DNA from: CAZEAP01 sp964510315
Lineage (GTDB): Bacteria; Planctomycetota; Brocadiia; SM23-32
Direction: 5' to 3'
NCBI GenBank assembly: GCA_964510315.1
Contig: CAZEAP010000046.1
Location: 1-17,690, forward strand
DNA: 17,690 nt
Shown: piece after piece, positions 1-6,361 of the stretch
How positions within the stretch are numbered: position 1 is the first letter of the stretch
Layout: every line of letters starts with the position of its first letter
Translations under genes and position numbers: made by a program
Notes under the pieces: model-generated
The model's database searches: none
What the model was told of the DNA's origin: nothing
The model's input: only the letters and a program-made list of their open reading frames with translations

Positions 1-194
1 CCAGGGCTGAAGCCCTGGCCTTCACGACCGCGCCGCTCCGCGGCGCAACGGCCGTAGACCGGCCGTCGCGGGACTCCGCTATGATCCGTAGGACGTCATA
101 CTTGCCCAGCGGGGCAGCGCCGCAGAACGGCCTCCGGCGCGAGCCTCGGCTTCCACGACCGCGCCGCTCCGCGGCGCCGACGCTGAACATGTAC
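1..194. repeat. Hairpin-array island ending in a MITE-like terminus (partial, runs off the window)
   Basis: Five perfect inverted repeats follow one another: 1-18 (7-bp arms, loop TGAA), 30-46 (7-bp arms, loop TCC), 48-66 (7-bp arms, loop TAGAC), 103-116 (5-bp arms) and 161-177 (identical to 30-46). The stretch 21-46 recurs at 151-177 with one base inserted. The right edge, 180-194, reads CGCTGAACATGTAC, which differs by one base from the right end of the mobile element at 15781-15795. No left terminus is visible, so the element is either truncated or begins before the window. I see no gene in 1-293; open frames here have no family-like sequence and the hairpins explain the composition. Confidence 0.6.
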
Positions 195-293
195 TCGCCC
201 CAGGACGGGCTCTTGACGGAGTCCCGGGCCCGGGGGGCGAGCCCGAGCTGCCACGAGAGTCCGAGACCGTCAAGACGTGGCTAAAGACAAGAC

Positions 294-1565
294 CTACCGC
301 CGGCCCGGGGCGCTGAGGCCGCCGCAGCAGCAGAACATATCGTCGCGGGTCATCATCAGCTCGTCCTCCAGCTCGTCCCACACGGCCGGGGTTTCGCTGC
401 ATATGGCGAAAGGCGTCTCCGGGCTGATCCGGCGGACTTCGTCGACATAATAGGAGTATATCTCCGTGCGGACGTCGATCGGGAACGGTGCATGGCGCAG
501 GCCCGCCAGGTTCTCTGCTTCCTCACGCATGCGACGTACGAACTTGCTGTCCATCTTCTCCACGTCGAACATGCGCTCGAACTCGTCGGCCTCCATCATC
601 GCCAGCACCCACGCGCGCACCACCTCCGGCTGCACCTTCGAGAAGAGCAGTTCCAGCATCTCGGTGGTCTCCTCCCGCCAGTTCTCGATAGGAACCACCG
701 GGGAGAACCCCGCCCGCACCGGGAACCCCTCCTGCCGGCAGAAACGCATGGCTTCCACGCGGCTGCGGAGAGACGGGGAATCGGGCTCGATCTCCCGCGC
801 CTGGGTCTCCATCGAGATGGTCCAGTTGATCGGCACGTGTTGGCGGTAGGGTATGTCGGCGAGCCACTCCACGTTGTCGCTGCGCGTGTAGAGCAGAAGG
901 TACCTGTCGTGCTGGGCGAAGCATTCGGCCAGTAGTTCGGAGGCGCCGTACTCCGGTTCGAAAGCCAGAACGTCGCTGTTCAGGTCGTACCGGTAGAGCA
1001 ACTGCTCGGGCCGCCGGCGCAGCATCGCACCCACCCGCTCGCAGAAATCCTCGATGTCCAGCATCAGGTTGACCAGGAACCCGTGGCCGCAGTAGGCGCA
1101 CTTGTGGACGCAGCCGGTCAGGGTATGAATCCCCCATCCGCCCTGGCAGACGAAGTGGCGGTTCGGCGTTTCCAGTGCGCGCCGGCTGAAGGCCCACCCC
1201 TCGCCCGTGCCGCAGAAGGCGGCCTGGAGCTTGCGCCCCTGGGGACTCTTCATTTCCCGGCGTCGCTCCATCCTGTCCGCCTCGTCCCACACGAACGTGT
1301 TGAATACGAGAACGGGATCGACGGTGAGGCCGAAATTTCCCTGGCGCATCCGGCCGTGCCCTCCGCGGATCAGCTCCTCGGCGGCACGTTCCTCGGGCGA
1401 ACCGGCCGCTTCCAGCACCCGGTCGAGGTCGCCTATGTCCACGACGGGCACCTCGTCGAGGGTCATGCCCAGCGCGTCGAGCATGCGTTCCATGCGCTGG
1501 ACGGCCAGTGGACTTTCGAAGACGCGTTCGTGCGCGAATACGCCCGCCGGCTCAAGGTCATACAT
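294..1565 (-). CDS. Radical SAM protein, spore photoproduct lyase-like
   Basis: This 423-residue protein carries the radical SAM motif CxxxCxxC as GCVHKCAYC, with cysteines 152, 156 and 159 to bind a 4Fe-4S cluster that cleaves S-adenosylmethionine. The following TIM-barrel half (LLLYTRSDNVEWL, then NWTISMETQAREIEPDSPSL) resembles the spore photoproduct lyase family, whose founding member repairs UV-induced thymine dimers. The tyrosine before the third cysteine is kept, but the tyrosine that usually follows it is a glycine. The protein is longer than Bacillus lyases (about 340 residues), mainly through an N-terminal ~130-residue region, and it ends in an unusual CCCGG (cysteines 412-414). The ATG at 1565 has AGAGG eight bases upstream. 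It lies 310 bp downstream of the carbohydrate cluster and is probably separately transcribed. The fold is secure; a repair function is only inferred. Confidence 0.85.
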   Translation of the reverse strand: MYDLEPAGVFAHERVFESPLAVQRMERMLDALGMTLDEVPVVDIGDLDRVLEAAGSPEERAAEELIRGGHGRMRQGNFGLTVDPVLVFNTFVWDEADRMERRREMKSPQGRKLQAAFCGTGEGWAFSRRALETPNRHFVCQGGWGIHTLTGCVHKCAYCGHGFLVNLMLDIEDFCERVGAMLRRRPEQLLYRYDLNSDVLAFEPEYGASELLAECFAQHDRYLLLYTRSDNVEWLADIPYRQHVPINWTISMETQAREIEPDSPSLRSRVEAMRFCRQEGFPVRAGFSPVVPIENWREETTEMLELLFSKVQPEVVRAWVLAMMEADEFERMFDVEKMDSKFVRRMREEAENLAGLRHAPFPIDVRTEIYSYYVDEVRRISPETPFAICSETPAVWDELEDELMMTRDDMFCCCGGLSAPGRR

Positions 1566-1627
1566 CGCTCTTGCCTCTACGTTGGTAAACGAGTGCGGGG
1601 GCTGTCAGCATCGTCAGATCGTCCAGC

Positions 1628-1752
1628 CTATCCGTTCGGGCCCGCCGTAACCAGCGTAGCGGCGTGTTTGCGCCCTGAAGTGTTTGAAGGCACCCGGCCC
1701 GCGACCGGATAGACGCCCTCCTCCGGCCGGAACTCCTCTTTGGCGGAGGGCG
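1628..1752. repeat. Palindromic repeats in the 310-bp gap between two genes
   Basis: The gap 1566-1875 holds no recognisable gene. It contains an 85-bp segment (1628-1712) bounded by imperfect inverted ends: CTATCCGTTCGGGCC on the left against the complement of GGCCCGCGACCGGATAG on the right. Directly beside it, 1714-1721 and 1745-1752 form an 8-bp perfect stem (CGCCCTCC/GGAGGGCG) around the self-complementary CCGGCCGG. Two such structures in tandem suggest a dispersed repeat or MITE-like element rather than a simple terminator, because neither is followed by a T run. A promoter for the radical SAM gene should also lie in this gap, but I could not identify a convincing one. Confidence 0.5.
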
Positions 1753-1875
1753 CGAGCGCCGGTCCGACGGCAAGGCCACAGTTGAGAAAGCGCAACGGCG
1801 GAGCGGTGAAGGTACGACGCGGGCGAACAGCCAGATGCGTTCGGCGCCGATGTTTGCCGAGCGTAGGCGCCCGGC

Positions 1876-3756
1876 TCAGTCCTGCGTGACGTAGTCCAGG
1901 GCAGGCACGTGGACGCCGTCGACGGTCCGGGCTTCCTCCGAGAAGTTCACGATCACCGCCCGGCCGGAGGACCATTCGGTCCGCTCCACCAGGAAGTCAT
2001 CGGTCAGGTAACGGTGATCCACCATCTGGTCGGTCCCGACCAGCTCGTGCCATTCGTCCACGTAGAAAGAGTCGGCGAATGCCGCCCGGCACTCGGGCCA
2101 GGTTTGGGCGGTGAACCGGCCGAACGACAGCGCGCAGCCCCACAGGATGTTCTCCAGGCAGCGGGTGCGGAATTGCTCGGGCTGCAGCGGGGGTCCCCCT
2201 CGCCAGCCGATCACGCAGTCGTGATAGACCAGCGCCCAGAGCGGGACCGACTCGCCGGGGACTCGCGTGTGTTTGCCGTGCGGGGCGCAGTCGAGCCATG
2301 GGACGCCGAAGTCACAGCCGTTCTCGCTGCCGAAGATGATGCCCTGTTCCTTGAAGAACTGCATGGTCCGGCGCTTCCATTCCAGGTCCTCGGCCCTGGT
2401 GAGGGTGTTGCCCTCCTCGTAGGACTGCTTGAGGCTCTCGGCGGTCAGGGTGTCGGAGTAGACGCAGTCAACTCCGAGTTCCTCCAGGTGGGGCCAGTTG
2501 CGGCGTACACGGTCGAGGGCGTCTCGGGAATTGAGGATGTATGCCTGCCCGCCGCGCCAGAATCCCCCGGGCAGCACGGTGCCGTCGGGCCGCCGGCAGG
2601 TGCCCGCGGGGAAGCTCTCGGACTGCTCGTAGATGTCCTGGTAATTGTCGTGGAGGTGGGAAATGAAGGGTCCGTCCGGGTTGCAGAGGGCTTTCAGCTC
2701 CTCGACCGTCCCCAGCGCCGGTTCCGGCGGCCAGATGTCGGGATGGGTCTCGTCGTAGCCGCCCTTGATCCAGCCGTGGTAGCTGAAGATGCCCCGCTTC
2801 ATGCCCAACTGCTTCGCGTCCTGGATGATGTCGGCGGCCTGGGCGAAGGTGATCCTGGGCACAACGCCCTCCTCCCGGCCGGCCAGCTCCGCCGGCACCG
2901 GCCTCCAGGTCTCCTCGTAGCGGGAGCGCCGGAACGTCCAGCCCATCATGAAGTGCAGGTTCCGTCCACCGACCATGTTGCCGAGGGCCGGCACCTCCGC
3001 GATCTTCTCCTCCAGCGTCCTGAACAGGCCGTTGTCCCGGGCCCAGTTCCGGAAGGTCTTTGCGAGACCGACGTAACCCCCTTCGACGAACCGATAGCGC
3101 AGCCGGCGGGAGCCTTTCCACCGCCCCAGGGACTTCAGCCACATCGGCGCCGCCCACGCCCCGGCCCACAAAACGGCGCCGTCGGCATGGCCCTCCTCCA
3201 CGATGCAGATCCAGCCGGCCTGGCCCCGCAGGCCGCCGAACCAACGCATGTTCAGGTTGTTGCCGTCGTAGCGATAGACCCGATGCTCGAACCGGCTGAG
3301 CGGCTCGCGAATCATCCGTCCCTGGTGGAGGGGCAGCAGGAGCGCGTCGGACTTTATCGGCGGCGGGAAGACGAGGCTGGGTATCTCCTCGTCGATATCC
3401 CACACCTCGACTTCCAGCCACGGGCCGTCCAGCCGGAACCGGCAGCGGAAGGTCCCGACCGGGCGGTCCAGCCGGCCGAGCAGCGTAAGCCGAACATGGT
3501 CACCCTCCCTGGCCGCCACGAAACGCCCCGGATAGCGGTCGCCGTAGGCCCGGGTGGTCCTCTGCCAGGCGTGCCCCGCCTCCATGTCGTCCCCATCCTG
3601 CACGGCCACCCCCGGCATACGCCACTGGCGGCCGGCCCCCTTGTCCACAAAGTCCGCCGATGCGTCCGAATGCACCGCAAACCGCAGGTGCTCGTTTTCC
3701 AGCCGCAGGACCTCTCGTGGTTCAAGGTACATCTTCCACCTTCCAACTTGAAGCAT
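1876..3756 (-). CDS. TIM-barrel glycosidase-like protein (GH101 / DUF5696 / DUF6259-like)
   Basis: This 626-residue protein has an N-terminal beta-sandwich (about residues 10-225, sugar-mutarotase-like) followed by a probable (beta/alpha)8 barrel (about 255-560). Barrel signatures include FSYHGWIKGGYDETHPD, the HLHDNYQDIY loop (residues 367-376), LGVDCVYSDT (D430, D435) and IIFGSENG (E478). In endo-alpha-N-acetylgalactosaminidase-like families an Asp and a Glu on successive strands act as nucleophile and acid/base; D435 and E478 are candidates by position only. There is no signal peptide, so it probably acts in the cytoplasm. The ATG at 3756 has GAGGT seven bases upstream. An alternative ATG at 3732 also has a purine-rich site (GGAAGGTGG). 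The frame stays open to 3951, but that extension is arginine/proline-rich and overlaps the transaldolase-like gene. It has its own promoter and a palindrome upstream. Substrate unknown. Confidence 0.75.
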   Translation of the reverse strand: MLQVGRWKMYLEPREVLRLENEHLRFAVHSDASADFVDKGAGRQWRMPGVAVQDGDDMEAGHAWQRTTRAYGDRYPGRFVAAREGDHVRLTLLGRLDRPVGTFRCRFRLDGPWLEVEVWDIDEEIPSLVFPPPIKSDALLLPLHQGRMIREPLSRFEHRVYRYDGNNLNMRWFGGLRGQAGWICIVEEGHADGAVLWAGAWAAPMWLKSLGRWKGSRRLRYRFVEGGYVGLAKTFRNWARDNGLFRTLEEKIAEVPALGNMVGGRNLHFMMGWTFRRSRYEETWRPVPAELAGREEGVVPRITFAQAADIIQDAKQLGMKRGIFSYHGWIKGGYDETHPDIWPPEPALGTVEELKALCNPDGPFISHLHDNYQDIYEQSESFPAGTCRRPDGTVLPGGFWRGGQAYILNSRDALDRVRRNWPHLEELGVDCVYSDTLTAESLKQSYEEGNTLTRAEDLEWKRRTMQFFKEQGIIFGSENGCDFGVPWLDCAPHGKHTRVPGESVPLWALVYHDCVIGWRGGPPLQPEQFRTRCLENILWGCALSFGRFTAQTWPECRAAFADSFYVDEWHELVGTDQMVDHRYLTDDFLVERTEWSSGRAVIVNFSEEARTVDGVHVPALDYVTQD

Positions 3757-3768
3757 CTTCCGCACCTC

Positions 3769-3785
3769 GTAGGTGCCGAACCTAC
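3769..3785 (-). promoter_or_regulatory. Operator-like palindrome overlapping the -10 box
   Basis: GTAGGT-GCCGA-ACCTAC is a perfect 6-5-6 inverted repeat covering the -10 box (3779-3784) and the likely transcription start of the 1876-3756 gene, and ending 12 bases before the ATG. A repressor bound here would block initiation. It could instead form a 5'-UTR hairpin. No regulator gene is visible in the window. Confidence 0.4.
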
Positions 3786-3807
3786 GGCGGCCCGTGGCCC
3801 CTGTCAA
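3779..3807 (-). promoter_or_regulatory. Sigma-70-like promoter of the TIM-barrel glycosidase gene
   Basis: Read on the minus strand, a consensus TTGACA (3802-3807) is followed after 17 bases by TAGGTT (3779-3784), matching three of six -10 positions. It lies 23-50 bases upstream of the start at 3756 in a 134-bp gap, which suggests this gene can be transcribed separately from the genes above it. Confidence 0.5.
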
Positions 3808-3890
3808 GGTGCGCCGGTGAGGCGCCTCAGCACGACGACGTGCAGGGCGCGCTCGGGACGCGGATCCGTTGGGAGCAAGGTGAGCTGGAC

Positions 3891-5162
3891 TCAGATGACT
3901 TCCTGCACGTGGCGGTCCATCTGGACCTGGTCGCTGTTGAAGCTGTTCCAACCGGCCAGGTTCATCAGTGCGTCAAGGCCGATCTCGCCCGCCGCCAGCG
4001 GCTCCCGCCAGTTCTCCAGGTCCGGAATCTTGCCCTCCTCCGCGCTGGTGCTGATCTGCTCGTCGCTCCATCGGACCAGCAGGTCGCCGAACCCGCGCGC
4101 CGCGAAGAAGTCGATGAGCTGGTCCACGGTGAACACATCGAGGTCTTCCTCTTCCAGCTCATCTATGCAGTCCCGCAGGTCCCCGGAGATGTCCCACAGC
4201 GTATGCAGGCCGACCTCCCGGGGATCGACGTTCTCGTTCAGGGGCGGCTCGTATTGCTCGTGCGTCCGGTCGGTCAGGTCGGCGGGGTCGAGGTCCATCT
4301 CGAGGAGTTCGCGGGTCACGCTTCCGGGCATGGTCATAACGTCCAGCCCGGCCAGGTCCCGCACCTGCGGCCCTTCGCGGAAGCTGGCGCCTATCTGGCG
4401 CGTCTCGATGTCCCTGCTCCCCCGCAGCTCCCGCACGGCGGCCTGGGAGGCAAGGGTGGCCTTCTCGCCGACGTAGCTCCCCTCCCCCAGCCCGTTGTCC
4501 GCAACGAAGCTGTTGAGCCGGCCCATGAACACATTGACGAACGTGGGGCGGCCGACGCGTGCGATGAGGTAGTTCTGCCGGGCGGCAAAGCCGAGCGTGT
4601 GGTTCACCCGAACGCCGGCCTGGATTACGCAGCGCGTCGCCAGCAGGCCGGCCGGCGAGAAGGGTATCTTGACGTGAAATCGCTCAGGGCAGACGGCAAA
4701 GAACCGACGAGCGTAGTTGATCGCCCCCTGCAGGTCGTTGGTCAGATCGGTGTGCTCCTCCACCGACACGTAGGCGTCGAACTGCTCCACCAGGCTCAGC
4801 CCGTGCCGGGCGTTCAGCATGAAGGCCAGTTCGAGTTTCCTCTCTTGAGGGGTGAGCCGGGGGAACTCGTCGAGCAGCCCCGCCGCATCCGCGATGAACT
4901 CGTCGTAAGTGCCCTTCTGCACCTCACGGTTCAGCAGCGTGTTGTTCGTGGTGACCGCCGCGAACTCCCGCGTCCAGAGTTCGCCGATCTCCTCCGGGTC
5001 TCCAGTGTCGAGCCACAGTTCGGTCCCCAGTTCCCGCAGTCTCCGCCAGAGCGGATTGGTTGGAAAGCCGTCGCGCAGTTCCCCGTAATGCGGCGTGAAA
5101 TCCGCACGTACGAATTCCCGCACACGGTGGTCCAGTTCCGACTCGTAATCGGTCAGCAACAT
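3891..5162 (-). CDS. Transaldolase-like protein with C-terminal extension
   Basis: The 423-residue protein carries transaldolase signatures in order: LWLDTGDPEEI (D52), VTTNNTLL (N73), YVSVEEHTDL (E135), FHVKIPFSPAGL with the Schiff-base lysine K165, VNHTLGFAARQ (N187), VFMGRLNSF (R215) and IGASFR (S260, R262). Compared from memory with E. coli TalB, these match D17, N35, E96, K132, N154, R181, S226 and R228; the serine at 176 appears to be Asn. All catalytic and most phosphate-binding positions are kept, so a dihydroxyacetone- or phospho-sugar-type aldol reaction is plausible. The family usually ends near residue 290-300 in this numbering; here about 130 acidic residues follow. The ATG at 5162 has GGAG seven bases upstream; the frame extends to 5213 without support. 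It sits between the lactonase-like and glycosidase genes, suggesting a role in sugar catabolism. Confidence 0.85.
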   Translation of the reverse strand: MLLTDYESELDHRVREFVRADFTPHYGELRDGFPTNPLWRRLRELGTELWLDTGDPEEIGELWTREFAAVTTNNTLLNREVQKGTYDEFIADAAGLLDEFPRLTPQERKLELAFMLNARHGLSLVEQFDAYVSVEEHTDLTNDLQGAINYARRFFAVCPERFHVKIPFSPAGLLATRCVIQAGVRVNHTLGFAARQNYLIARVGRPTFVNVFMGRLNSFVADNGLGEGSYVGEKATLASQAAVRELRGSRDIETRQIGASFREGPQVRDLAGLDVMTMPGSVTRELLEMDLDPADLTDRTHEQYEPPLNENVDPREVGLHTLWDISGDLRDCIDELEEEDLDVFTVDQLIDFFAARGFGDLLVRWSDEQISTSAEEGKIPDLENWREPLAAGEIGLDALMNLAGWNSFNSDQVQMDRHVQEVI

Positions 5163-5234
5163 ACCTATTCTCCGTAGTAAACGCACCGATGAAGAAAGCA
5201 TCCGTCCACACACGCCCGAGCGGGCGCCCGACTG

Positions 5235-6332
5235 TCACGGGGCGAGCTGCAGGATCTTCAGGCAGGCCGGGGCCGGCACTTCGGCCGTGTGCTCCGTCGG
5301 CTCGAGACCGCCCGTCTCGGCATTCACGCGGAACGTCACCACACTGTCGGAACCCCGGTTGGCCGCCAGCAGGAAGTCCCCGCCGGGGCTCAGGGCGAAG
5401 TTCCGCGGCGTCGCGCCCCGCGTGGGTTCATGACCCACCAGGCTGAGTTCGCCGGTGGCCTGATCGATCTCGAAGATCGCGATGCTGTCGTGGCCGCGGT
5501 TCGATGCGTAGAGGTGCCTTCCCGACGGAGCGACGTGCACGTCCGCCCCGTGGCTGGTCCCGGCAAAACCCTCCGGCAAGGCGGAAACCGTCTGGCGCCG
5601 CCGCAGCCATCCCCGTGCGCCTTCCCAGGCGAAGACATCGAGCGTGGAGTCCAACTCGTTGATCAGGTAAACCCGTTCTCCGGCCGGATGGAACGCCACG
5701 TGGCGCGGTCCGGCACCCGCGGCGGTCTCGATCCAGGGCGGATCGTGCGGTGTCAGCTCCCCGCCAAGGTGATCGAAACTGTAGACCATCACCCGGTCCA
5801 GCCCCAGGTCGGCAACCAAAGCATACTGGTTGGTGGGGTCCATCGTGACCGAATGCACGTGGGGGCCGGCCTGTCGGTTCGGGTTCACGCTGGAGCCTTC
5901 GTGCTGCACGAAATGTGCGCACTCCCCCACCCGGCCCTCCTCGTCGAGCGGTAGAACACTCAGGCTTCCGCCGGCGTAGTTGGCCACCAGCAGGAAGCGG
6001 CCCGTCCGGTCCACGGTCAGCTGGCAGGGCCCCTCCCCCGGTGAGGCCCGCCGGCCGAGCGGGCTGAGCGCCCCGGTGGCGGAGTCGATGGCGAAACCAC
6101 TGACCGCGCCGCCGGGCTCACCGGCGAACTCCTTGACTTCGTTGACCGCATACAGACGGCGCCGGCCGGGATGCAGCGCCAGGAAAGACGGGTTCTGCGG
6201 ACCGGCGGCCGTGTCCACCAGCTCCAGCGCCCCCGTTGAAGCGTTCATCCGATACACATGTATGCCCTCGGATTCGCCCGAGGTGTAGGTGCCGACATAT
6301 ACGATCGTCTCTCCGCTGGACGCTTCGCTCAC
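5235..6332 (-). CDS. 6-phosphogluconolactonase-like seven-bladed propeller (lactonase family, PF10282 type)
   Basis: This 365-residue protein opens with TIVYVGTYTSGESEGIHVY and repeats the blade pattern of the cytoplasmic lactonase family: NPSFLALHPGRRRLYAVNE, LTVDRTGRFLLVANY, GPRHVAFHPAGERVYLINE, HVAPSGRHLYASNRG and PRNFALSPGGDFLLAANRG. The E. coli homologue hydrolyses 6-phosphogluconolactone in the pentose phosphate pathway; many homologues are uncharacterised. Length matches the family. I chose the GTG at 6332 because GGAG lies six bases upstream and the protein then starts directly before the first blade. The frame stays open to 7067, but that part overlaps the glycosidase gene and looks like shadow sequence. 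It begins 29 bases after the stop of the upstream glycosidase, indicating co-transcription. No signal peptide is seen. Confidence 0.88.
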   Translation of the reverse strand: MSEASSGETIVYVGTYTSGESEGIHVYRMNASTGALELVDTAAGPQNPSFLALHPGRRRLYAVNEVKEFAGEPGGAVSGFAIDSATGALSPLGRRASPGEGPCQLTVDRTGRFLLVANYAGGSLSVLPLDEEGRVGECAHFVQHEGSSVNPNRQAGPHVHSVTMDPTNQYALVADLGLDRVMVYSFDHLGGELTPHDPPWIETAAGAGPRHVAFHPAGERVYLINELDSTLDVFAWEGARGWLRRRQTVSALPEGFAGTSHGADVHVAPSGRHLYASNRGHDSIAIFEIDQATGELSLVGHEPTRGATPRNFALSPGGDFLLAANRGSDSVVTFRVNAETGGLEPTEHTAEVPAPACLKILQLAP

Positions 6333-6361
6333 GGGTTTCTCCACCCGGTCTGACCCAAGGG

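Noticed and set aside
1909..4476. Plus-strand open frame of 855 codons
   Set aside because: It lies opposite two genes with clear family motifs on the minus strand; its Val/Pro/Gly/His-rich translation has no domain character. It is a GC-rich antisense shadow.
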